DNA of 20,107 bases from Avisuccinivibrio_A sp964651505 (lineage in GTDB: Bacteria > Pseudomonadota > Gammaproteobacteria > Enterobacterales > Succinivibrionaceae). The position numbers were made by a program, and so were the translations under genes. This document shows positions 6,804-13,011 of this stretch, piece after piece. The DNA lies in NCBI GenBank assembly GCA_964651505.1, contig CAZYXT010000039.1, forward strand, positions 1 through 20,107, given 5' to 3'. The notes under the pieces were generated by a model. It made no database searches. It was not told the DNA's origin and worked only from the letters and a program-made list of their open reading frames with translations. How positions within the stretch are numbered: the stretch's first letter is position 1; each line of letters begins with the position of its first letter.

Positions 6804-8465
6804 GTGAAAGTTGTGATTATCGGAGCCTCTGCCGCAGGGTGCGCGACAGCGGCCAGGTTAAGACGCCTCAGCGAAGGCACCCAAATTGCCCTAATCGAAA
6901 AAAATTCCTATATTTCCTACGCCAATTGCGCTCTGCCTTACTACACAGGCGGAGTCATCAAAAATAAAGACGATTTGTTCGTGGTCGGCAAAGAGTATTT
7001 CAAAGACCATTACCGCGTGCAGATCTTAACCTCCACAAAGGCGGTGGCCATCAACCGGGATGAAAAATATGTGGCCGCCAAGAACCATCTTTTGCAAAGC
7101 CAAAAGGTTTATTACGACAAGCTGGTCATAGCCACGGGCGCTGCCCCCGTCATCCCTCAATTTGCCCAAGGGATCAGGGGTGTGTTCGGGTTGCGCAGGG
7201 TAGAAGATGCCGTGCAGATCAAAGAGTACATTCAAAATCAAAGGATCAAGAGCGCTGTTGTGGTCGGCGGCGGCTTCATCGGCATTGAGATGGCCGAAAA
7301 CCTAAGAAACGCAGGGCTTGAGATCACCTTGGTTGAGAAACTGCCGCAAGTGATGGCCGGTCTTGATTTTGAGATTGCCCAATACCTGCACCGGAAGCTT
7401 AATGCAAACGGCGTGCGCCTGCGCCTTGGCACAGGCATCGGCGCTTTGGCAAGGACAGCAGAGGGCCTTAAGATCACCTTGGACGACGGCAGCATCATCG
7501 AGTGCGCAGCCTGCATCATGGCCATGGGCCAAAGTGCCCAAAGCTCTTTGGCAAAAGAGTGCGGCCTGCAGGTAAATGAACAAGGCCTCATCGAAGTTGA
7601 CGACACTTTAAGGACCAATGACGAGAATATTTACGCGGCAGGCGATGTTATCTTGGTTAAAGGCGTGCCCGAGGACAGAATGGGGGCCGTGCCTTTGGCC
7701 TCGCCTGCGACCAAACAGGCGCGCATTTTGGCTTACAATTTGGTCAATGACAAGCCCAAACACTACAAGGGCGCCATCGGCACTTGCATTGCCAAGATCT
7801 TCTCTTTGAATGCAGGCTCCTGCGGTGCAGGCGGCAAGGCTTTGCAAAGCCGCCCCGACACGGCCTGCGTGACGGTGCATGCCAATCAGCATGTTGCCTA
7901 TTACCCCGGGGCGCAGCCCATTCACTTGAGAATGTACTTTGACAAAAAGAGCGGCTTGGTGCTCGGAGCACAGGCCGCAGGCGGCCCCGGCACCGACAAG
8001 GCAATCGAGACTTTGAGCCTGGCGGTGCAAAACCATCTGACGGCAGAAGATCTGACCTTTATGGAAAGCGCTTATGCCCCGCCTTTTAGCAGCGCCCGCT
8101 GCCCTGTCAACATGGCAGGCAGCAGCGCCGACAATGTGGTCTGCGGCTTGGTTGAGAACCTTGATTACCCGCAGTACCTCAAGTTTAAGGCAGAGCACCC
8201 GGAGGCGGTGCTGCTTGATGTCAGAACGCCCGAGGAATTTGAGCTCAAGCGCATTGACGGAGCGGTCAATGTGCCTTGGAACAGACTCAGGCGCGCCATC
8301 GATGAAGGCGCTCTTGATAAGAGCAAACCTTATGTGGTGCATTGTCAGGCAGGCGTGCGCTCCTACAATGCCTGCCGCATCCTGATGCAAAAAGGCTTCA
8401 AAGAAGTCTATAACTTAAGCGGCGGCATGATCTCATATCTGGCTTTCACCTATCAGGCAAACTGA
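6804..8465 (+). CDS. CoA-disulfide-reductase-like FAD/NAD(P)H flavoprotein with rhodanese domain
   Basis: This cytoplasmic 553-residue flavoprotein probably reduces CoA-disulfide, CoA-persulfide or polysulfide with NAD(P)H, aiding thiol and sulfur balance. The N-terminal FAD fold has VIIGASAAG (residues 4-12). The single active-site cysteine of the CoADR family is Cys42 in SYANCALPYY. An NAD(P) site follows (VVVGGGFIGIEMAE), then the FAD motif YAAGDV and the dimerisation domain. The last 100 residues are a rhodanese domain with LLDVRTPEEF and catalytic Cys514 in HCQAGVRS, as in CoADR-rhodanese and Npsr-type polysulfide reductases. The start is a GTG 27 nt after fliK with a weak ribosome binding site. 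Which sulfur substrate it uses cannot be told from sequence. Confidence 0.88.
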   Translation: MKVVIIGASAAGCATAARLRRLSEGTQIALIEKNSYISYANCALPYYTGGVIKNKDDLFVVGKEYFKDHYRVQILTSTKAVAINRDEKYVAAKNHLLQSQKVYYDKLVIATGAAPVIPQFAQGIRGVFGLRRVEDAVQIKEYIQNQRIKSAVVVGGGFIGIEMAENLRNAGLEITLVEKLPQVMAGLDFEIAQYLHRKLNANGVRLRLGTGIGALARTAEGLKITLDDGSIIECAACIMAMGQSAQSSLAKECGLQVNEQGLIEVDDTLRTNDENIYAAGDVILVKGVPEDRMGAVPLASPATKQARILAYNLVNDKPKHYKGAIGTCIAKIFSLNAGSCGAGGKALQSRPDTACVTVHANQHVAYYPGAQPIHLRMYFDKKSGLVLGAQAAGGPGTDKAIETLSLAVQNHLTAEDLTFMESAYAPPFSSARCPVNMAGSSADNVVCGLVENLDYPQYLKFKAEHPEAVLLDVRTPEEFELKRIDGAVNVPWNRLRRAIDEGALDKSKPYVVHCQAGVRSYNACRILMQKGFKEVYNLSGGMISYLAFTYQAN

Positions 8466-8473
8466 TCTTGTGA

Positions 8474-8497
8474 CCTGACTGCCTTAAGGCAGTCAGG
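8474..8497 (+). terminator. Perfect 12-bp palindrome after the CoADR gene
   Basis: CCTGACTGCCTT (8474-8485) is followed directly by its exact reverse complement (8486-8497), eight nt after the stop codon. As RNA it folds to a strong hairpin and probably ends the transcript. No U-run follows. The rest of 8498-8618 shows nothing else recognisable. Confidence 0.45.
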
Positions 8498-8618
8498 CCT
8501 CCTGCTGAACTCATCTTATCCATTAAAGTTTCAAAAGAGCGGTTTTTTAAGGCAGGGCACCGGTCAATGCCGCGCGTTTTGATCCTTTTTGCCCAAGTTT
8601 CGTTCTTGCAAAAATAAC

Positions 8619-8631
8619 CGACACCGTGTCA
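8619..8631. promoter_or_regulatory. Upstream operator-like palindrome for the TetR regulator
   Basis: CGACA-CCG-TGTCA has the same form, (T/C)GACA N3 TGTCA, as the site at 8642-8654. The two centres (8625 and 8648) are 23 bp apart, close to two helical turns. This suggests cooperative binding of two TetR dimers next to the promoter. Confidence 0.5.
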
Positions 8632-8640
8632 ATTTTAATC

Positions 8641-8668
8641 TTGACAGTGTGTCAGTTTTAAGTTTATT
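8641..8668 (+). promoter_or_regulatory. tetR promoter overlapped by an operator palindrome
   Basis: A perfect -35 TTGACA (8641-8646) is followed after 16 nt by TTTATT (8663-8668, 4 of 6 matches). The palindrome TGACA-GTG-TGTCA (8642-8654) overlaps the -35, so a bound regulator would block this promoter. Autorepression is the natural reading for a TetR-family gene starting 32 nt downstream. Confidence 0.6.
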
Positions 8669-8699
8669 TTGGATGGCAGTTTAAGTTGTTGGATAAGTC

Positions 8700-9350
8700 A
8701 TGCCCAAGGTCAGCCTAGAGTTTGTTAAAGACAGGCAATCGCAAATCGTTGCCTCCTGCCTTAAGCTTTATGAGCACAAGAGCCTTGATGCCATCAGCAT
8801 CAAGGAGGTGGCAGCTTCCATAGATCTTACCCGCAGCTTGGTTTACGCCTATTTTTTAAACAAAGAAGAGATCTTGCTTGAAGCCTTCGGGCGCGAGTTT
8901 TTGGCCTGGTCAGACGATCTCAAAGTCATTGCCGCCAAGGCTCAAGAGGGCGATATAGAGCGCTTTGCAACTCTTATCGGCAAAAGCCTGCAAAAACGCA
9001 GACTGCTGCTTAAGATCCTGGCTGTCGACAGCTATGCCCTTGAAGATGAGGTGCGCATTGAAAGACTGGTCAAATTCAAGCGCATTTATAAAGAGGCGGT
9101 GCAAAGCTTAGATGACAGCCTCAAAGCCTTTTTCCCAAGGCTTGATGAACCTGACAGGCAGGATTTTATCTATTGCCTGCTGCCCTTTATGGTGGGGATC
9201 TATCCTTATGCATTTTTGACCCCGGCCAAGCAAGAGGCCATGGATCTGGCGCAGGCAAGTTACCCTGTCCTGACCATCGAAGAGATGGCGGCAAAACAGG
9301 TATCCTTGCTTTTGACAGCCTTGCTCTCAAGGCCGCCCCCTGCACAATAA
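8700..9350 (+). CDS. TetR-family transcriptional regulator
   Basis: This is a 216-residue dimeric DNA-binding repressor with an unknown ligand. The N-terminal helix-turn-helix is clear at about residues 25-55 (ISIKEVAASIDLTRSLVYAYFLNKEEILLEAF), including the usual YxYFxxKEEI ending. The C-terminal ligand domain is all-helical with no recognisable ligand signature. The ATG is preceded by GGATAA, a modest ribosome binding site. The upstream promoter carries two matching palindromes, indicating autoregulation. The next gene begins 35 nt downstream on the same strand, so the SUMF1-flavodoxin protein is probably in the same transcript and is the likely regulated function. Confidence 0.88.
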   Translation: MPKVSLEFVKDRQSQIVASCLKLYEHKSLDAISIKEVAASIDLTRSLVYAYFLNKEEILLEAFGREFLAWSDDLKVIAAKAQEGDIERFATLIGKSLQKRRLLLKILAVDSYALEDEVRIERLVKFKRIYKEAVQSLDDSLKAFFPRLDEPDRQDFIYCLLPFMVGIYPYAFLTPAKQEAMDLAQASYPVLTIEEMAAKQVSLLLTALLSRPPPAQ

Positions 9351-9385
9351 CCACCCGATTTTTTTTGATTGATACGAGGAAGAAC

Positions 9386-10783
9386 ATGATGAAAAAAACA
9401 GGAAAACTGCTGTGTGCCATGGCCCTGTGCGGGGTCTCGGGCATGGCCTTGGGCGCTGCCGTGCCTGATGACTTTGTCTTTGTCAAAGGCGGCACTTTCA
9501 ACATGGGCAGTCCGCAAAGCGAAGAGTGGCGCGGGGACGATGAAACGTTGCATGAGGTGACGGTCTCAGACTTTTATTTGAGCAAGTTTGAGGTCACGCA
9601 GGAGCTGTATGAAAGCGTGACAGGCACCAACCCCTCCCATTTCAAAGGCGCCCGTCTCCCGGTTGAAAGCCTGACCTGGCTTGAGGCCGTCGAATTTTGC
9701 AATGCCTTAAGCCAAAGGGACGGACGCACCCCCGCCTATGTCATTGAAAAGGGCACCATTACTTGGAATAAAGGGGCAAACGGCTATCGTCTGCCCACCG
9801 AGGCTGAGTGGGAGTACGCCTGCCGCGCAGGCTCCTCCGAGCCCTTTAACATTCAAGATTCCCCGGGCGAGAACACCGCCAACTTCTATGCCCACTACCC
9901 TTACGGCATCGAAGACAACTATTTTTCCCAACAAAATTTGAAGGTGAAGCCGGGCTACTATCGGCAAACCACGGTAGAGGTTGGCAGCTTTGCACCCAAT
10001 GCCCTGGGTCTTTACGACATGCACGGCAATGTGGGCGAGTGGGTGTTCGATTTCTACGGCCCCTATAAGCAGGGCGCGCAAACCGATCCTGACGGGGCGG
10101 CGACCGGCATCCAAAGAGTCTATCGCGGCGGCGGGTGGAATGATTTTGCCAAAAACCTGCGCTCGGCCTACCGGGCAGCCTTGGATCAGGATAAAAGCGG
10201 CTTTAGCATAGGGTTAAGACTGGCCGTCAGCGCCCAAACCGCCCAAGGCGGCACCGTCAGCACCGTAACGGCACCTCAGACCGCCGCAGCCTCAAGCTCC
10301 AAGATCTTGGTTGCCTATTTTTCCTGGAGCGGCAATACCGCCCGCATCGCAGAGGAGATCGCAAGGATCACGCAGGCCGATCTTTTTGAGATTTCCTTGG
10401 TGCAGCCGTATTCGGACGATTACAGCGAAGTGTTAAGAGAGGCCAGACGCGATCAGAAAAATCAGGCCAGGCCTGAGATTGCGGGGACGGTGCAGAACTT
10501 TGAGCAGTACGACACAATCTTATTGGGATATCCCAACTGGTGGGCCTCCATTCCCATGCCCATTGCCTCTTTCCTTGAAAGCTATGACTTTGCAGGCAAA
10601 AAGATCATTGCTTTTTGCTCGCACGGAGGCGGGCGTCTGGGTCAAAGCATTTCGGCCATCGTAAAAATCGTGCCTGATGCAATGTTGGGCGAGCCCTTGT
10701 CGATTCACTACTCAGGCGGCAGCAGCCTGCATGCGGATATTCAGGCATGGCTTAAAAAGAATGACATTATGAAAGGCCCGTAA
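9386..10783 (+). CDS. Exported SUMF1-like domain fused to a flavodoxin-like domain
   Basis: The 465-residue protein starts at ATG 9386 with GAGGA 5 nt upstream; the frame is open further back but overlaps tetR. A signal peptide (about 1-24, MMKKTGKLLCAMALCGVSG, cleavage after ALG or ALGA) sends it to the periplasm. Residues about 27-280 form a formylglycine-generating-enzyme-like (SUMF1) domain with FNMGS, RLPTEAEWEYACRAG, YDMHGNVGEW and RVYRGGGW. The catalytic cysteines of true FGE after RGGGW are absent, so it is not expected to modify sulfatases. After an Ala/Thr/Ser linker, residues about 305-460 form a flavodoxin with the FMN-phosphate loop SWSGNTAR and a YPNWW loop. It probably has an exported redox role, perhaps with the neighbouring cupin; the substrate is unknown. 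Confidence 0.82.
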   Translation: MMKKTGKLLCAMALCGVSGMALGAAVPDDFVFVKGGTFNMGSPQSEEWRGDDETLHEVTVSDFYLSKFEVTQELYESVTGTNPSHFKGARLPVESLTWLEAVEFCNALSQRDGRTPAYVIEKGTITWNKGANGYRLPTEAEWEYACRAGSSEPFNIQDSPGENTANFYAHYPYGIEDNYFSQQNLKVKPGYYRQTTVEVGSFAPNALGLYDMHGNVGEWVFDFYGPYKQGAQTDPDGAATGIQRVYRGGGWNDFAKNLRSAYRAALDQDKSGFSIGLRLAVSAQTAQGGTVSTVTAPQTAAASSSKILVAYFSWSGNTARIAEEIARITQADLFEISLVQPYSDDYSEVLREARRDQKNQARPEIAGTVQNFEQYDTILLGYPNWWASIPMPIASFLESYDFAGKKIIAFCSHGGGRLGQSISAIVKIVPDAMLGEPLSIHYSGGSSLHADIQAWLKKNDIMKGP

Positions 10784-11066
10784 GCTTGGGCGATAAGACC
10801 ATAGGGCAGCACTCTTGGGCGCTGCCCCATAAGAAAAAAGCTCATCAAGCCTTGCAGGACGGGGTCAGCTTATTTGATGCATCAGCCCGTCTTGCAGGAA
10901 AGCCTTGAGATCTTGCGGCAAATTGTAAGGAAAACGCCTTGCACAAGATGCTCGTCAGGGCAGGAGGGCGGTTTTAAGGCGGCAAGATAAAAAGGAGGGC
11001 ACGCTTAAGATCAAATTCTCGGGGGGTTAAAGCTTGCAGGGCGCAAGATCTCCCCGGTCTTGGGAC
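10784..11066. other. Intergenic stretch between convergent genes
   Basis: No credible gene is present in these 283 nt. A hairpin pairs GGGCAGC (10804-10810) with GCTGCCC (10821-10827) 20 nt after the fusion gene and may end its transcript, although an A-run rather than a T-run follows. A looser dyad brings together GACGGG near 10858 and CCCGTC near 10888, with CTTGCAGGA directly repeated beside both arms. Confidence 0.4.
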
Positions 11067-11091
11067 AAAAAAAAACAGGGCCGAAGCCCTG
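11067..11091 (-). terminator. Intrinsic terminator of the cupin gene
   Basis: Read on the minus strand, CAGGGC-TTCG-GCCCTG (11091 down to 11076) forms a 6-bp stem closed by a UUCG tetraloop. Nine Ts follow (11075-11067). It lies 12 nt after the cupin stop and is a textbook rho-independent terminator. Confidence 0.92.
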
Positions 11092-11103
11092 AGAGACATG
11101 CAG

Positions 11104-11583
11104 TTAAGGCTGCACCTCTTTGTTATACTGTTCGTCGGTGACGGGCTCAAGCCAGACCGTCTGATTGTCGGCACCGCCCGGCATCAGGGCAATGTGAGTC
11201 ATCCAGGTTTGAGGACCTGCGCCGTGCCAGTGCTCGACATAAGGCTTGATATTGACCACCTGCCCCTGCTTGATGGCAATGGGATCTTGTCCTCTTTCTT
11301 GGAAGCGGCCCTCGCCATCGAGCACCAGCAAGATCTGACCCAGGGTGTGATAGTGCCAGTCGGTGCGGGCGCAAGGCTCAAAGGTTACATTCGATAAAGA
11401 TTCGCCCATCTCGGCGGTGATGGCTTGCAGATAGGTGGTGCCGGTGAAGTGATCGCTGTAGGGATTGACCACGCCCTGACCGAAGATGGTGTTAAGGGGG
11501 GTCTGTTTGATATCGCCCTCGGCGGCCACGGCAGAGCCTGCGACCAAGGCTAAGGCACAGGTTAAGGCAACGGTTGTCTTCAT
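11104..11583 (-). CDS. Exported cupin, hydroxynitrile-lyase-like
   Basis: This is a 159-residue single-domain cupin with a signal peptide (MKTTVALTCALALVAGSAVAA, cleavage after AVA) and so probably periplasmic. The metal site is visible as DWHYHTLGQ, giving two histidines and a glutamine in place of the usual glutamate, plus a third histidine in YVEHWHG. This His-His-Gln-His arrangement is that of the small manganese cupins related to bacterial hydroxynitrile lyases, often annotated simply as cupin proteins in redox clusters. The start at 11583 is chosen because AAGGAA lies 7 nt upstream and the signal peptide begins there; the frame opens seven codons earlier. It converges on the exported SUMF1-flavodoxin gene. 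The reaction in this organism is unknown. Confidence 0.85.
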   Translation of the reverse strand: MKTTVALTCALALVAGSAVAAEGDIKQTPLNTIFGQGVVNPYSDHFTGTTYLQAITAEMGESLSNVTFEPCARTDWHYHTLGQILLVLDGEGRFQERGQDPIAIKQGQVVNIKPYVEHWHGAGPQTWMTHIALMPGGADNQTVWLEPVTDEQYNKEVQP

Positions 11584-11735
11584 AAATCGATTCCTTTTAT
11601 CCAAAACTTCGATGTTTGCGCTCTTGCAACTTTATTTTAGCGGCAAAAAACAGGCCGCGCATAATACCGTTTTTACATGCCCGTCCATAACTGCAGGACA
11701 TAACCAAGAAAAATGCGCAGGTTTCCTGCAAGAGC

Positions 11736-11764
11736 TTGAGGTGCCTCAATAAAGCCTGCATAAT
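11736..11764 (+). promoter_or_regulatory. Sigma-70 promoter of xthA
   Basis: TTGAGG (11736-11741) and CATAAT (11759-11764, 5 of 6 matches) are separated by 17 nt. Transcription would begin near 11771, about 24 nt before the xthA start. The 11584-11735 part of this divergent region must also contain the cupin promoter; a TATTAT on the minus strand near 11665 is a weak candidate. Confidence 0.6.
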
Positions 11765-11794
11765 CTTCCAAGGTTCACAAATTAAGAAGATGCT

Positions 11795-12604
11795 ATGCAG
11801 ATTAAACTTGCTTCGTGGAATATCAACGGCATTCGCGCCGTATCCAAAAAAGAGGGCTGGCAGTGGTTTGAAAACAGCGTCTATGACGTCATCTGCTTTC
11901 AAGAGACCAAGGCAAGCTTGGATCAATTGGGGCCTGAGCTTACCCAAAAAGAAGGCTATCAATCCTATTTTGCCTCCTCGGTGGTCAAAAAAGGCTACTC
12001 GGGCACCGCAGTTTTCTCAAAGCTCAAGCCTTTAAAGGTTGAAATAGAACTGCCCGAGGAGAAGTACCAAGGCGAAGGGCGCATCGTGCATCTTGAGTTT
12101 GAAAAGTTTCACCTTTTCAACGGTTATTTCCCAAACGGCGGGGCCAATGCGGTTGACGAAAACGGCAAAGAAATTGTGGGGCAGTTTGTGCGCGTCCCTT
12201 ACAAGATGGGCTTTTTTGACTCCTTTTTTAATTATGCCCAAAAACTTCGCCAAAACAAACCCATCGTAGTCTGCGGCGACTTTAACATTGCCCGCGGGGA
12301 AATCGATCTGGCAAGACCCGGGCAAAATAAGAACAACACGGGCTTTTTGCCAATCGAAAGGGCCTTTTTGGACAAGTTTGTTAAGGCAGGCTACATCGAC
12401 ACCTTCCGCCTCATTCACGGACCGGTTGAGGGGGCCTATACCTGGTGGTCCTATAAAACCCGCGCCCGGGCCAACAACGTAGGGTGGCGCATCGACTACT
12501 TTTTTGTCTCAGAAGAGCTTAAAGACAATGTGGCCGATGCCTTCATACAAAGCGATGTCACGGGCAGCGATCACTGTCCTGTCGGATTGGTGCTGGACAT
12601 TTAG
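11795..12604 (+). CDS. xthA: Exodeoxyribonuclease III / AP endonuclease
   Basis: This enzyme cuts DNA 5' to abasic sites and trims damaged 3' ends in base excision repair; the family also has 3'-5' exonuclease activity. The 269-residue protein shows the complete exonuclease-endonuclease-phosphatase active site: SWNINGIRA (Asn9, Asn11), QETK with the metal ligand Glu37, NGYFPNGG, GDFNIA with Asp162 and Asn164, WRIDYFF, and the catalytic GSDHCPV with His260. Its length is normal for ExoIII. It has its own promoter and appears monocistronic. Assignment to xthA is firm at family level; distinguishing ExoIII-like from Ape1-like activity from sequence alone is less certain. Confidence 0.95.
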   Translation: MQIKLASWNINGIRAVSKKEGWQWFENSVYDVICFQETKASLDQLGPELTQKEGYQSYFASSVVKKGYSGTAVFSKLKPLKVEIELPEEKYQGEGRIVHLEFEKFHLFNGYFPNGGANAVDENGKEIVGQFVRVPYKMGFFDSFFNYAQKLRQNKPIVVCGDFNIARGEIDLARPGQNKNNTGFLPIERAFLDKFVKAGYIDTFRLIHGPVEGAYTWWSYKTRARANNVGWRIDYFFVSEELKDNVADAFIQSDVTGSDHCPVGLVLDI

Positions 12605-12663
12605 CCTCAAGGGCGCACCCCCCTCTTAAAGAGGGCCAATCCTGTTTGGTCAAAGACAGCTTC

Positions 12664-12710
12664 AAAAGCGCCATTTAGGCGCTTCCAAAAGTTCTGTTTT
12701 GGCGCTTTTT
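12664..12710 (+). terminator. Terminator region after xthA with alternative pairings
   Basis: AAGCGCC (12666-12672) can pair with GGCGCTT at 12678-12684 or with the second copy GGCGCTT at 12701-12707. Between them CCAAAA (12685-12690) pairs with TTTTGG (12697-12702). The block ends in five Ts (12706-12710). It most likely terminates xthA. A small hairpin CCCTC/GAGGG (12621-12635) precedes it. Confidence 0.6.
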
Positions 12711-12741
12711 CAGGACATCGGCCAAAGATCTGCGATCTTCC

Positions 12742-12769
12742 TTGCAAGATAGGGCGCAAAACATATAAT
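12742..12769 (+). promoter_or_regulatory. Sigma-70 promoter for the aroG leader
   Basis: A perfect TATAAT (12764-12769) lies 16 nt after TTGCAA (12742-12747, 4 of 6). It is the best promoter upstream of the DAHP synthase leader and predicts a start near 12776. No TyrR or TrpR box is recognisable around it. Confidence 0.65.
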
Positions 12770-12778
12770 ATTGTGGTT

Positions 12779-12802
12779 AAGCTGTCATTTGACAGCTTTT
12801 TT
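12779..12802 (+). terminator. Terminator-like hairpin at the 5' end of the aroG transcript
   Basis: AAGCTGTC (12779-12786) pairs with GACAGCTT (12791-12798) around ATTT, and the run of Ts extends to 12802. By shape it is an intrinsic terminator. It begins only about 10 nt after the -10 of the promoter at 12764, so it could stop read-through from xthA, cap the 5' end of the aroG RNA, or act as a palindromic operator (TGTCA-TT-TGACA). Confidence 0.6.
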
Positions 12803-12850
12803 ATCCGACTTTATTTGTAGATTATTTGATGATTGAAAGCTGATTTAATA

Positions 12851-12991
12851 ATGGTGAATATCGTGAAAACGTTAGAGTTAATCGGACAAAACGGCAGATC
12901 TTCTGCCTTGGCATTAACTTCACGCAAGGAGCAGGGGAACTCCTTTAACGGCTCGTTTGACTATTATTTCTTCGGCTATTGGTTTAACTGA
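12851..12991 (+). CDS. Aromatic-rich leader peptide upstream of DAHP synthase
   Basis: This 46-codon ORF starts ATGGTGAATATC and stops 20 nt before the aroG start. Its last 15 codons read FNGSFDYYFFGYWFN, with five Phe, three Tyr and one Trp. Such clustering just before an aromatic biosynthesis gene is the hallmark of a regulatory leader peptide, as in pheA or trp leaders. Its ribosome binding site is weak, so the exact start (ATG 12851, or GTG 12854 or 12863) is unsure. Unlike classical attenuators, no terminator lies between the aromatic codons and the structural gene, so control is more likely at the level of aroG translation. The peptide itself probably has no function once released. Confidence 0.75.
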   Translation: MVNIVKTLELIGQNGRSSALALTSRKEQGNSFNGSFDYYFFGYWFN

Positions 12992-13000
12992 TTTTTAAGG
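12926..13000 (+). promoter_or_regulatory. Candidate translational switch controlling aroG
   Basis: AAGGAG (12926-12931) can pair with CTCCTT (12940-12945), 6 bp with an 8-nt loop. The CCTT in that arm (12942-12945) can instead pair with AAGG (12997-13000), the probable ribosome binding site of aroG, extended by A-T pairs around a bulge. The Phe/Tyr codons lie between the two. A ribosome stalled there would keep the binding site open, while one ending at 12989-12991 would sit over it. The pairings are visible; the mechanism is inference. Confidence 0.4.
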
Positions 13001-13011
13001 CGGTTCTGACT

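Noticed and set aside
9173..9385. N-terminal extension of the SUMF1-flavodoxin frame
   Set aside because: It overlaps tetR in another frame, and a ribosome binding site plus signal peptide place the real start at 9386.
10120..10160. Active formylglycine-generating enzyme
   Set aside because: The RGGGW motif is followed by NDFAKNLRSAYR without the two catalytic cysteines of true FGE, and no sulfatase gene is near.
12742..12850. TyrR or TrpR operator in front of aroG
   Set aside because: No TGTAAA-N6-TTTACA or trp operator match is visible; the only palindrome, TGTCA-TT-TGACA, has the wrong sequence and spacing.
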